DNA from: an uncultured Methanomicrobiales archaeon
Lineage (GTDB): Archaea; Halobacteriota; Methanomicrobia; Methanomicrobiales; Methanospirillaceae
Length of the DNA stretch: 55,859 bases
Assembly: GCA_903900025.1 (NCBI GenBank)
Contig: CAIULN010000040.1
Location: forward strand, 1 to 55,859
Direction: 5' to 3'
Below, one piece after another: positions 8,896 to 16,473 of the stretch. How positions within the stretch are numbered: the first letter of the stretch is position 1; every line of letters starts with the position of its first letter. The position numbers were made by a program, and so were the translations under genes. The notes under the pieces are model-generated. The model saw nothing but the letters and a program-made list of their open reading frames with translations, was not told the origin of the DNA and searched no databases.

Positions 8896-9588
8896 ATGAG
8901 TAATTTTGGGATCGTTTGCCGTTGCGTTCCGGTCCTTCTCCTGCTGTTTCTTTTCCTGCCGGGAGTATCCGGATGGACGTTAAAGGACATATCAATCACT
9001 CCCGCCCAGGGGCCGGTTGCACCCCAGACACCCGTAATGGTGTCGTACTCCATTTATATGGATTCATGGATAACGGGGACGACGTTTGAAAATGACGATA
9101 CGCTGGATATGTATACTGACCTTGAAAATGCCCGCTGGATTGTCACGCTCACTGATACCGAAGAAGGCCGCCCGCCTGTGACAACGATCCTTGCCGACAA
9201 GAACGGGGCCCGGGCACGGATCGATGGCTGGACCCTGAGTTACACGAGCAAGCAGCTCACGATGAAGGTCAGGCTGCAGGGGGTTGCCCCCAACGTGAGC
9301 GGGACGGAGGATAAGATCATGTTCCGGGTCCAGGAACTGGGTCCCGATACCAAGACCATAGGAGGCACCGTAACGACAAAAAAATACCAGGTTTCTGTCC
9401 CCACCCCCATTCCCACAACCCAACTACGGACGCAGACTCTGGCACCGGCAGCGAGTCCTGCGGTCCGGAATACTCCGGCAGCGACAGCTGCTCCCACGCG
9501 AAAACAGACCTATACCCCGGGCCCGGGGCTGCCGGAAATCTGTGGCATGCTTGCAGTCGCGGCAATCATCGCAATGAAAAAGAAATAG
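8896..9588 (+). CDS. Exported protein with Pro/Thr-rich stalk and C-terminal membrane anchor
   Basis: The longer open frame starts at 8578, but the plausible start is the ATG at 8896. It gives MSNFGIVCRCVPVLLLLFLFL followed by GVSG, a clear signal peptide, and 230 residues in all. The middle is a beta-rich domain of about 140 residues of unknown family with an N-glycosylation-type site (NVSG). A low-complexity stalk rich in Pro, Thr and Ala follows. A short hydrophobic segment with MKKK at the end would anchor it in the membrane. Such stalk-plus-anchor architecture is common in surface proteins of this order. Function unknown. Confidence 0.7.
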   Translation: MSNFGIVCRCVPVLLLLFLFLPGVSGWTLKDISITPAQGPVAPQTPVMVSYSIYMDSWITGTTFENDDTLDMYTDLENARWIVTLTDTEEGRPPVTTILADKNGARARIDGWTLSYTSKQLTMKVRLQGVAPNVSGTEDKIMFRVQELGPDTKTIGGTVTTKKYQVSVPTPIPTTQLRTQTLAPAASPAVRNTPAATAAPTRKQTYTPGPGLPEICGMLAVAAIIAMKKK

Positions 9589-10160
9589 ATAGCGGCCGGG
9601 CAGGGTGTGAATAAAAAAAATTGATCGCGGTTGAAAAATTCATTGCGGCTGGGGTTGATGAGTCAGCAGATTTTTCGATTCTAAAAAAGGGAAAAATATT
9701 TTTTTTTAGGCCGGTCGTTTTTTTTTTTGTTGATGAATAGCAATGTACCGGAAAGATCCAAACTATCGTAAAAATTTTTTTTTTAAATTTTTTTTGCGGC
9801 ACATCAAAAAAATCCGGAAAAAACTTCCCGGTTGTCCGGTGATTTTTTCCTGCGAGAATGCCACGAGAAATATACGGGGGAGGCAGGAATCTTCTGATCG
9901 CCAGACCAGGTTAAAAGGGGTATTTACGGCTGTATTGCGGGTATTTTTCCAAAATAACCGTTTTAAACCCCACTTTTCAAAAGAGCCCCACAGCATGCTT
10001 CCAGCGGCTTCCGGCACCCTCCTATGGGATAAAATATGGGGCAAAAAAGAGGGCTGTTAAAAGCCCGCTAAAGAGCAACTTTTTCCTTTGATTATAACGG
10101 TTATTTTTAAAAAATAAGCGATTATTGAAGAGATAAAAGTGGCGGTGAACACATCCCTCT

Positions 10161-10317
10161 GTCGAAAACGGGTTCGACGGTAAAAAGAGGCGATCGGAGC
10201 CCGAATCGGGCTTATTTTCCAATTGTAGGAATGCCTTTCGGTGGAGATCGGTAATGCCTCCCATCTGACGCGAGTGGTGGGACGGGTCAGTGACCTGTGA
10301 CAGGTCTGCGACCCGTC
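10161..10317. ncRNA. Candidate structured RNA: three consecutive hairpins
   Basis: A GC-rich patch inside an AT-rich spacer forms three stem-loops. GTCGAA pairs with TTCGAC (10161-10178). AGCCCG pairs with CGGGCT around an AAT loop (10198-10212). A two-storey hairpin has GACGGGTC (10281-10288) pairing with GACCCGTC (10310-10317), enclosing GACCTG-TGA-CAGGTC (10292-10306). GC-rich islands in AT-rich archaeal spacers are a known sign of RNA genes. Strand and function are not determinable; a regulatory DNA role is the alternative. Confidence 0.35.
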
Positions 10318-10494
10318 ACGGGTACCGGACCCGGACAGGGATCTGGAAAGATGCCTGCGGCGTTGGATGTGCACTAATATATAGGAGGGTTATTGCGAGG
10401 GTTTTCCGGTCCTGAATACCAGTCAATTAGTCCGCTGCGTGAGCGAGTATCTACGGGGGCGATGGCGGTGGGGGAAGGGTAGATAGCAAGAGTT

Positions 10495-10745
10495 CGTACC
10501 AATCTTTTTAAAAATTTTCAATGGTTTTAAAAATTTTCATGGAATTTTTTACAGAATTTTTAAATTTTTCCGGATTTTTTTTAAAAATTTTTTGTAAAGA
10601 TTTTAATTTCTCCAAAATTTTTTTGAGAAGTTTTTAAAACTCAAAAAATTTTTTTATAAAATTTATTTTCATTCTTAATTTTTTTTGAAAAATTTTCGAA
10701 TTTTAAAATTTTTTTGTGTCTGGAATTTTTTTTTAAAAAATTTTT
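10495..10745. other. Dense phased A/T-tract block (probable curved DNA)
   Basis: About 250 bp consist largely of alternating T-runs and A-runs of four to nine bases, with repeated cores such as TTTTTAAAAATTTTC and AAAAATTTTTT at short intervals. G and C are nearly absent. Such repeated A-tracts bend DNA and melt easily. The block lies immediately upstream of the first 60-bp leader repeat and the precursor gene, so it could act on that promoter or mark an island boundary. Confidence 0.5.
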
Positions 10746-10762
10746 TTATCCTGTGTCTCCCA

Positions 10763-10822
10763 GGCTCAGTAGTTAAGCTTATAAGTAATCAGTTAAAAAT
10801 ACGAAACTATCTATTAATAATT
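10763..10822 (+). repeat. 60-bp leader repeat, copy 1 (upstream of precursor peptide)
   Basis: Matches 11185-11244 at 52 of 60 positions without gaps. It begins GGCTCAGTAGTTA, then TTATAAG (TATA-box-like) and TAATCAGTTA, and ends in a stretch equivalent to the first codons of the maturase gene. In this copy the start codon is ACG and an in-frame TAA follows after six codons, so it no longer codes. It probably carries the promoter of the precursor gene. Confidence 0.75.
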
Positions 10823-10837
10823 GACAGGAGGTAAAAA

Positions 10838-11149
10838 ATGGGGAAAATCAAAGAGGAAATCAAAATGGCAGACAAACTGTCCCGCGAGGAGTTCCGGCAA
10901 CAAATCATCTTTAAGGCAGATTTGAATAAACAGTTCAAGCAAGTATTATTAAAGGATCCGAAGCAAGCAATCGGACAATTGGGATTGAAGATTCTTCCAG
11001 ATGTGGAACTTAAAGTCGTGGAGGAATCTGCTAATGTTATCTACTTGGTATTACCCCAAAAACTGAAGGACCGTGCGGCAGGGAGTGTTGGATGCGATGG
11101 TGTAGGGGGCTGCGGATTCTGCGAGTGTAAAAGCAATATTAGATATTAA
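10838..11149 (+). CDS. RiPP precursor peptide with nitrile-hydratase-like (NHLP) leader and Cys-rich core
   Basis: A 103-residue precursor. Residues about 18-74 resemble the alpha-subunit fold of nitrile hydratase that serves as a leader in the NHLP class of ribosomal peptides: FKADLNKQF, LLKDPKQAIGQLGLKILP, then VKVVEES-type and VIYLVLPQ segments. After this comes a short Gly/Cys-rich tail (residues about 79-103, with GCDGVGGCGFCEC) holding four cysteines at 86, 92, 95 and 97. That is the probable core peptide to be modified. A strong GGAGG ribosome-binding site 7 bp upstream fixes the start at 10838. The radical SAM/SPASM maturase lies 73 bp downstream. No protease or exporter is adjacent, so export or cleavage would rely on distant genes. 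Codon use is more AT-rich than in neighbours, suggesting acquisition. Confidence 0.82.
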   Translation: MGKIKEEIKMADKLSREEFRQQIIFKADLNKQFKQVLLKDPKQAIGQLGLKILPDVELKVVEESANVIYLVLPQKLKDRAAGSVGCDGVGGCGFCECKSNIRY

Positions 11150-11184
11150 CCCTTATTTGATATCCAGCGGCGTTCCTTTCTTTT

Positions 11185-11244
11185 GGCTCAGTAGTTACCC
11201 GTATAGGTAATCAGTTAGAAATATGAAACCATCTATTTATAATT
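11185..11244 (+). repeat. 60-bp leader repeat, copy 2 (spans the maturase start codon)
   Basis: Second copy of the 10763-10822 sequence. The ATG of the radical SAM gene is at 11223-11225 inside it, so the repeat includes both a putative promoter (GTATAGG at the TATA-like position) and the first seven codons. It implies that the maturase may have its own promoter and may be nearly leaderless, since no GGAGG-type site precedes its ATG. Confidence 0.75.
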
Positions 11245-12596
11245 TTGTCTGGTCAACCGATGATCCAGAAAAGGTAATAGTCTTTAACAGTCTTACTACG
11301 GCACTGGCCGAAGTGAGGAAGACCCATATAGATTTATTGAACCTTTCTCAGTTTGATTATGTTCTCTTGCCAGAAAACAAAAGGCAGTACGTTGATGAGC
11401 TACGAAAGGGAGGATTCGTCGTTGACGACACTGCTGATGAGCTGAGAATGGTCAAATTTGCCTATAACAGTGATAAGTATGACAGCGCGATGGTCAGATT
11501 GGTTATCGCTCCCACTTTAGCGTGCAATTTTGCCTGCACCTATTGCTTCGAACAATTAGATAAAAGCCAGAGCAGGAAGGGTGGTCAAAATGTTTTCATG
11601 CCCGACGATATAAAGCAGGATTTACTGAAATATATTGAAAAGGTAGTAAAGACGAAAAAAGATGTATTTGTAACTTGGTATGGCGGGGAGCCACTCTTGG
11701 CAAAAGAAACTATTTTTGATTTATCGCAGAAGATAATTGCCATTACAGAAGAGAATAAGGTTGGATACTCTGCTGGCATAATTACTAACGGCTACCTACT
11801 TTCGAAAGATTCTGGCATCGTGCAGAAGCTTAAGAAGAACAGAATTAAGTTTATCCATATTACCCTGGACGGACCTCGCGAAGTGCATAACAGCCGCAGA
11901 ATGCTTAAAGGGAACAACGGCCCAACATTCGACCGGATTCTTGAAGGGATTAAACTTCTGAAGGCAAACAACATTGAGATATATATTCGCATAAATATTG
12001 ACCTCTCCAATTTTGATAATATAAGCAGACTCCTGGATGTATTAGAGGACAACGACCTAAAGGACATATTCGTTTACTTGGGCCAGGTTATACCTTATAC
12101 AGCGGGGTGTAAGTCGTATGAGAGCTCCTGTGTATTGACAGAAGAATTCTCGATAATAAACCAAGCTTTCTACGAAAACTTAAGACTGAGGGGATTTGAG
12201 TCAGGTAGAACGTCCTTTTATCCAAGAATTGCCCGTGCTTGCGATGCTAACCGGACGAATGCTTTTGTGCTTGATCCCGATGGGGACATGTACAAGTGCT
12301 GGACAGAAATAGGTAACAAGACTGCGAGCATCGGAAGAATTGGTGACTTGACACGACAAAACAAGGAGGAGGGAATCCTCGAGATTCAGTGGCTGACTTG
12401 GGAGCCATTCGAGTATTCTGACTGCGTAGAGTGCAAGATGCTCCCTATCTGTATGGGAGGTTGCGCCCACCAAGCCATGTTCATTAACAAGGACCGACCC
12501 GAATGCAAGGAATGGAAATACGGTCTAGAACATTACGTTCGGACTAGGTTTTCCTGTGAGAAGATTCTGAGAGCAGCCATCGATAAGTCTTGCTGA
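11223..12596 (+). CDS. Radical SAM/SPASM peptide maturase
   Basis: A 457-residue enzyme expected to modify the adjacent precursor. Residues 1-90 form a small N-terminal domain that may bind the leader. The radical SAM cluster motif CNFACTYC has cysteines at 101, 105 and 108, followed by GGEPL at 154. The C-terminal SPASM domain is complete: C340, then GDMYKC with C359, C401-x2-C404-x5-C410-x3-C414 and C428, enough for auxiliary Fe-S clusters. Enzymes of this architecture install thioether or C-C crosslinks in Cys-containing core peptides (sactipeptides, ranthipeptides and relatives). The Cys-rich core next door fits a thioether product, but the chemistry is inferred. Composition is AT-rich compared with the backbone. 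Confidence 0.9.
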   Translation: MKPSIYNFVWSTDDPEKVIVFNSLTTALAEVRKTHIDLLNLSQFDYVLLPENKRQYVDELRKGGFVVDDTADELRMVKFAYNSDKYDSAMVRLVIAPTLACNFACTYCFEQLDKSQSRKGGQNVFMPDDIKQDLLKYIEKVVKTKKDVFVTWYGGEPLLAKETIFDLSQKIIAITEENKVGYSAGIITNGYLLSKDSGIVQKLKKNRIKFIHITLDGPREVHNSRRMLKGNNGPTFDRILEGIKLLKANNIEIYIRINIDLSNFDNISRLLDVLEDNDLKDIFVYLGQVIPYTAGCKSYESSCVLTEEFSIINQAFYENLRLRGFESGRTSFYPRIARACDANRTNAFVLDPDGDMYKCWTEIGNKTASIGRIGDLTRQNKEEGILEIQWLTWEPFEYSDCVECKMLPICMGGCAHQAMFINKDRPECKEWKYGLEHYVRTRFSCEKILRAAIDKSC

Positions 12597-12846
12597 TGTG
12601 GCCGAAAAACGATTGCAAGGAAAATTGGATCAATTGATTTTACAGATTCAGCGGCTATCTTAGGTTCCTACAACACCTCTATTTAATATAATCAAATTTC
12701 AAATTAATGAAATTACTCTTATTTATTCTCCCCCTTAAGGAGTAACATTTTGCAGGATTACTGCTAACCCAAACATGAGTACGAGCAATCTCGTTAACAA
12801 TAAATAAAAACTTCGTTTTCAAAAAAAATTTCGCTTAAAAAATTTC
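12597..12846. other. AT-rich spacer after the RiPP cassette
   Basis: About 250 bp with T- and A-runs and no credible gene, separating the maturase stop from the duplicated PAC2 3' end. I see no convincing structured element. Confidence 0.5.
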
Positions 12847-13135
12847 CAGAGAAACCCTACCCGATATAACTCAATTCGTCGTTGCTCTGGATCTTCTCGC
12901 CCTCAATCAGTCCCTCGATCATGCGCTCCATCTCCGCGGCCCGGTCGTTGAGCTGGGTCGGGTCGACCGTCACGTTCAGGAGGCTGCAGATGACGGAAAG
13001 GACGCTGGTGGCGCTCCGGGGGTCGACGAGGTAGCCGCTCGTCTCGCCCATGAGGCAGACGGCATCAATGCCCCGCAGGGCGCCAAGCCCGAGGAGAAGT
13101 CCTGCTGCACCGACAATGCCGCCGCCGGGCTCGTC
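12847..13135 (-). pseudogene. Duplicated 3' end of the PAC2-family gene (289-bp direct repeat, copy 1)
   Basis: This segment is a gapless, roughly 95% identical copy of 16844-17132. On the minus strand it encodes the last ~90 residues of the PAC2 protein (DEPGGGIVGAAGLLLG through SNDELSYIG). It has no proper 5' portion: upstream it runs into R-M gene remnants at a GCTCGTC microhomology. It is therefore a non-functional fragment, and with the intact copy it brackets a ~4.0-kb island in direct orientation. Confidence 0.9.
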
Positions 13136-13441
13136 ACGCAGATGCTGGAATCCATCTCTGACCTGAAAGCCAGAAATGGATTTCGAGAAGAACTCATCAG
13201 AGTTCTTCGCTGGCTGAACAATAGCGGTCTTCTGCCCATAAGGGCGAAGACTGCTTTGAGAGGAAATCGTCCGATTTCTTCGAGGAAATTGCAGGACGCC
13301 AAGCTCGATCACGACAAGACACTGCTTCAGCGGCAGGTTGAGGCGACGGATGCGACGATTGATAAGCTGGTGTACGAGCTCTACGGGCTGACGGAGGAGG
13401 AGATTGCGATAGTGGAGGGCAGGAATAATAAACAAATTTAG
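13136..13441 (+). pseudogene. C-terminal remnant of a type II restriction-methylase-like protein, interrupted by the hairpin repeat
   Basis: The first codons read VTQML and the last ~40 residues read LLQRQVEATDATIDKLVYEL then YGLTEEEIAIVEG, the recognisable C-terminus of Eco57I/TaqI-like restriction-modification enzymes. About 140 bp of the hairpin repeat are inserted between the two parts, without breaking the frame. The rest of the gene is missing, so this is a relic. The same family leaves two other fragments in this island. Confidence 0.7.
13141..13302 (+). repeat. Multi-hairpin repeat element, copy A
   Basis: A 162-bp sequence matching 16548-16709 without gaps. It contains consecutive stem-loops: GAAAT-GG-ATTTC; GAAGAACTC-ATCA-GAGTTCTTC; GCGGTCTTCTGCCC-ATAA-GGGCGAAGACTGC; and GAGGAAATCG-TC-CGATTTCTTC with one G:T. 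Both copies sit inside remnants of R-M genes at the same codon context (after VTQML, before KLQDAK). Only the inner ~140 bp are foreign; the flanks are R-M coding sequence. It resembles a MITE- or REP-like structured repeat. Confidence 0.7.
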
Positions 13442-13470
13442 GCTTTTATAGAAATATTTGAAAATAGTAA

Positions 13471-14007
13471 TTAGAACGTCCTTGATTTCGCTATAAATAA
13501 TGCGTTGATATTTTCAACTACCATATTTAATATCCCGATAACCGGGCCTGGTGGGTAAATAGATTGATCTTCTGGATGAGATGCGATATTTCTAAGTTCA
13601 CGTAATTTATGCCACCGTAACTTTTCCCGTTCATTCAATATTTCTTTATCAAATAAAAAGTTGATTTTCTTTTCAAAATCTTCCTTTACCAATCGAGAAT
13701 TAATAAGTTTACAACGGAAAGTAATCGCTGCCTCACCAACTCTGAATAATTGCTCGCACGCAAGGGTGAATAATGGATAGAAGAAGTACCCATAGATTAA
13801 AGCACCGCGAGCTACCTCAAACAGCTTTCTTACTTCAACAGGAACATCTTCATTGAGATGAGGCTGAAGTATCATATCTAAATACATTTCACCTTTTTTG
13901 ATATCGTCATCTTGCATTTCAGGAGGTAATAGTAGGAATGATATGGAAATCCTGTCAGGCTTCAGCCAATTGTCTTTTGTTATTGGTTTGTATCCCAGAT
14001 CCTGCAT
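13471..14007 (-). CDS. HEPN-like protein (DUF4145-type), possible RNase/defence protein
   Basis: A 178-residue, AT-rich, mainly helical protein. The C-terminal half contains LRELRNIASHPED, an R-x4-H arrangement typical of HEPN domains, many of which are toxin or defence ribonucleases. EVARGALIYGYFFYPLFTLAC in the centre is a hydrophobic helix typical of the related DUF4145 group. No nucleotidyltransferase (MNT) partner is adjacent. The gene is flanked by two R-M remnants, which suggests a degraded defence region. Family assignment rests on a short motif. Confidence 0.5.
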   Translation of the reverse strand: MQDLGYKPITKDNWLKPDRISISFLLLPPEMQDDDIKKGEMYLDMILQPHLNEDVPVEVRKLFEVARGALIYGYFFYPLFTLACEQLFRVGEAAITFRCKLINSRLVKEDFEKKINFLFDKEILNEREKLRWHKLRELRNIASHPEDQSIYPPGPVIGILNMVVENINALFIAKSRTF

Positions 14008-14081
14008 AATCTATCCTATCCTATGCACTGCTATAAAGTACAAGGGTAAGTCGGTAAATTTTATAGGAGTAAATTGATCCA

Positions 14082-14165
14082 ACGGACAAACAGATCGATA
14101 TGCTGGTGTACGAGTTGTACGGGCTGACGAAGGAGGAAATTGCAATTGTGGAGGGCAGACAATAA
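14082..14165 (+). pseudogene. Short C-terminal remnant of a second R-M family protein
   Basis: A 27-codon open stretch ending in TAA reads DKQIDMLVYELYGLT then KEEIAIVEGRQ. It is the same terminal motif as the remnant ending at 13441 but from a diverged gene copy. Nothing of the upstream coding region remains. Confidence 0.65.
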
Positions 14166-14280
14166 TCTCACCCAAGGAAAAACCTCCGCCCACAGTTATT
14201 TTCACCCCACGGCAACACACTATAATAGGCCAAACATCCGGCTAAGACTAAGTAAGGCGGTGTTGTGAGGGTGGTGAACG

Positions 14281-15333
14281 ATGAGCGATAAACCAGTTCC
14301 GGAGCCGGTAACTCGTTCTCAGATCCTTTTCTACCAGTCCGAAGACGGGACAAGCCGCATTGAGGTGCGGCTCGAAGAAGGAACCGTCTGGTTATCACAG
14401 GCCCTGATCGCGGAGTTGTACCAGATTACAAAACAGACGACCGGTCACCATATCCGGAATATTTTTGACGAAAAGGAACTCTCGCCGGAGGCAACTGTAA
14501 GACAATATCTTACAGTTCAAAGCGAGGGATCAAGAACCGTCCAGCGCTCCATCGAATATTACAACCTCGACATGATCCTCGCCATCGGCTACCGCGTCCG
14601 CTCCCACCGGGGCACGCAGTTCCGCAGGTGGGCGACCGAACGGTTGAGGGAATACCTCATCAAAGGATTTGTCCTTGACGATGAGCGGTTAAAGGAAGGG
14701 CGCAGCATCGGTGCGGATTACTTCGATGAACTGCTCGAACGCATCCGGGATATCCGGGCATCCGAGAAGCGGTTCTACCAGAAGATCAGGGATATCTACA
14801 CACTCGCGATCGATTACGATCCGCTGGCAGAAACAACGCTCGGGTTTTTCAGGATCGTACAGAACAAACTGCATTGGGCAATCGCCGGCCATACTGCTGC
14901 GGAGATCATTGCAGAACGGGCTGACGCATCAAAACCGAATATGGGGCTCACTACCTGGAAAGGTGCCAAGGTGAGAAAGAGGGATGTTACCGTTGCGAAA
15001 AATTATCTTGACGAAACGGAGATCCGCCAGCTCAACCGCATCATAACCATGTATCTCGATTATGCAGAGATGCAGGCTGAACGAAAACAGCCCGTCTATA
15101 TGATCGAATGGAAAGAGAAACTGGATGCATTCCTCCAGTTCAATGAGCGGGAAATTCTTGAGGATTCAGGGAAGGTATCAATGGAAATTGCACAGCGTCT
15201 CGCATTAGAAGAATACGAAAAATTTTCAATGCGTCGGCTCGCTGAAGATACTGCTGCTTCAGATACAGAATTTGAGAATATATCAAAAAAGATTGAACAA
15301 AAGAAACGTGATCTGAAGAAAATCTGTGATTGA
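14281..15333 (+). CDS. rhuM: RhuM family protein
   Basis: A 350-residue protein of the RhuM (virulence RhuM) family. The N-terminal DNA-binding-like part carries VWLSQALIAELYQITKQTTG and a conserved RTVQRSIEYYNLDMILAIGY. RSHRGTQFRRWATERLREYL is the family signature, followed by a long helical C-terminus. Biochemical function is unknown; homologues are frequent on genomic islands and near restriction or toxin genes, which fits this context. Start: ATG at 14281 preceded by GAGGGTGG. Full length for the family. Confidence 0.85.
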   Translation: MSDKPVPEPVTRSQILFYQSEDGTSRIEVRLEEGTVWLSQALIAELYQITKQTTGHHIRNIFDEKELSPEATVRQYLTVQSEGSRTVQRSIEYYNLDMILAIGYRVRSHRGTQFRRWATERLREYLIKGFVLDDERLKEGRSIGADYFDELLERIRDIRASEKRFYQKIRDIYTLAIDYDPLAETTLGFFRIVQNKLHWAIAGHTAAEIIAERADASKPNMGLTTWKGAKVRKRDVTVAKNYLDETEIRQLNRIITMYLDYAEMQAERKQPVYMIEWKEKLDAFLQFNEREILEDSGKVSMEIAQRLALEEYEKFSMRRLAEDTAASDTEFENISKKIEQKKRDLKKICD

Positions 15334-15441
15334 TCTGAACATGTCTGCACTTGTGATGCAAGCAGGAACTATGTGTCCTCTCCGCGATTAGCATTGTACA
15401 GAATACCGGCAGAAGAATAATCAACGGGCAAGGTATGGGAA

Positions 15442-15789
15442 ATGAAATCAGATCTTGTCAAACGCCTCCACAAAAATTTTGAGGATTATGTCCATAAACA
15501 GGACCACGTAGAGTTCTGGTTCGCCCGTGATCTGCAGGTCCTGCTCGGCTATGCCGAATGTCGTAACTTCCTGAAGGTTATCGAAAACGCAAAGGAATCG
15601 TGTAAAATTTCAAACCACGCAATTTCAGACCATTTTGTTGATGCCGACAAAATGGTATCCCTCGGTTCCGGATCAGAGCGGGAGATAGAAGATATCCTTC
15701 TGACCCGGTATGCCTGTTACCTGATCGCCCAGAACGGTGATCCCCGCAAGGAAGAGATCGCGTTTGTGGAATCTGGGAGTGGGAAATGA
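15442..15789 (+). CDS. dinD: Truncated DinD-like protein (DNA damage-inducible protein D, N-terminal part)
   Basis: A 115-residue ORF with the conserved DinD opening: HVEFWFARDLQVLLGYAECR, the KAKESC-like segment and TRYACYLIAQNGDPRKEEIA. DinD proteins are usually about 270-280 residues, so more than half is missing. The frame ends abruptly in ESGSGK and overlaps the next ATG by 4 bp (ATGA). This looks like a 3' truncation by recombination that placed a PIN gene directly behind. In bacteria DinD inhibits RecA; whether this fragment does anything is unknown. Confidence 0.75.
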   Translation: MKSDLVKRLHKNFEDYVHKQDHVEFWFARDLQVLLGYAECRNFLKVIENAKESCKISNHAISDHFVDADKMVSLGSGSEREIEDILLTRYACYLIAQNGDPRKEEIAFVESGSGK

Positions 15790-16223
15790 AAATCTACATG
15801 GATGTCTGCTGCCTGTGCAGGCCATTCGATGATCAGACGAAGGGACGAATCCGTTTGGAGGTGACTGCAGTTCAGGAGATCTTCCGTCGCTGCGCGACGC
15901 AGGAATTCACCATGATTACCAGCGAAGCGATAACCGAAGAACTCTCAAAAATCCCGGACATAAAGAAACGGCTTCGGGTGGAGAAGATCGTATCAGTGGC
16001 AAAAGAACACATACTCATTGACGAAGGAATAATCTCGCGGATGCACGAGTTAATTGCGATGGACGGAGATGCGATGGACTCGCTCCACATTGCCTGTGCC
16101 GAACGAGCCGGCGCGGTGTTCCTCACTACTGATGATGATCTGATAACATTTTTTAAGTTGCACCAGACCATACAGGTACATATAGAAAACCCGGTCACCT
16201 GGTTAAAGGAGGAAAACAGATGA
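15786..16223 (+). CDS. PIN-domain protein (putative toxin ribonuclease)
   Basis: A 145-residue PIN domain starting MKIYMDVCCLCRPFDD, with the first catalytic Asp near residue 6. EITEEL-type acidic helices follow, then DGDAMDSLHIACAERAGA and FLTTDDDLI with the remaining metal-binding acids. PIN proteins act as Mg-dependent ribonucleases, often as toxins of type II toxin-antitoxin pairs. The gene overlaps its downstream partner by 4 bp (ATGA at 16220), so the two are translated together and the partner is the likely antitoxin. Confidence 0.8.
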   Translation: MKIYMDVCCLCRPFDDQTKGRIRLEVTAVQEIFRRCATQEFTMITSEAITEELSKIPDIKKRLRVEKIVSVAKEHILIDEGIISRMHELIAMDGDAMDSLHIACAERAGAVFLTTDDDLITFFKLHQTIQVHIENPVTWLKEENR

Positions 16224-16429
16224 GCGTCAAAACATTACACCAGATCCAGCAGGAGGGACTTGACGTACTGGTTGAAAAACTTGGCCCGGATGATGCGATC
16301 CGGTTCCTCCAGATCTATGAACCGGGAAGCGGCGACTGGACAAAAGACCGGAAAAAATACCTGGAGAAAGACCCGGATAAAATTATCAAACGTATCATGG
16401 AACGAAGAAAAAAATTACCCGTTCCATGA
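16220..16429 (+). CDS. Small partner of the PIN protein (putative antitoxin)
   Basis: A 69-residue, charged, helical protein (VKTLHQIQQEGLDVLVEKLG, GDWTKDRKKYL, ending KKLPVP). It is coupled to the PIN gene by an ATGA overlap. Size, charge and coupling fit an antitoxin; no named DNA-binding motif is recognisable. Confidence 0.6.
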   Translation: MSVKTLHQIQQEGLDVLVEKLGPDDAIRFLQIYEPGSGDWTKDRKKYLEKDPDKIIKRIMERRKKLPVP

Positions 16430-16473
16430 ACTCAATCTCCATTTTTTCCACAACAATTACTTCTCCATCTGCG

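Larger units (their letters stand above)
9589..10762. other. Long AT-rich non-coding region before the RiPP cassette
   Basis: No credible coding sequence is seen over about 1.2 kb; open frames here are low-complexity Phe/Lys/Asn strings. The stretch contains long T and A runs. A 12-bp inverted repeat (AAAATAACCGTT at 9951-9962 and its complement at 10096-10107) encloses about 130 bp. A GC-rich hairpin cluster (10161-10317) and a dense A-tract block (10495-10745) follow. It separates the backbone from the AT-rich island that starts with the precursor peptide. Confidence 0.6.

Noticed and set aside
9743-10060. Open frames of about 100 codons on both strands in the AT-rich spacer
   Set aside because: They are Lys/Phe/Asn-rich translations of homopolymer runs, without ribosome-binding sites or motifs.
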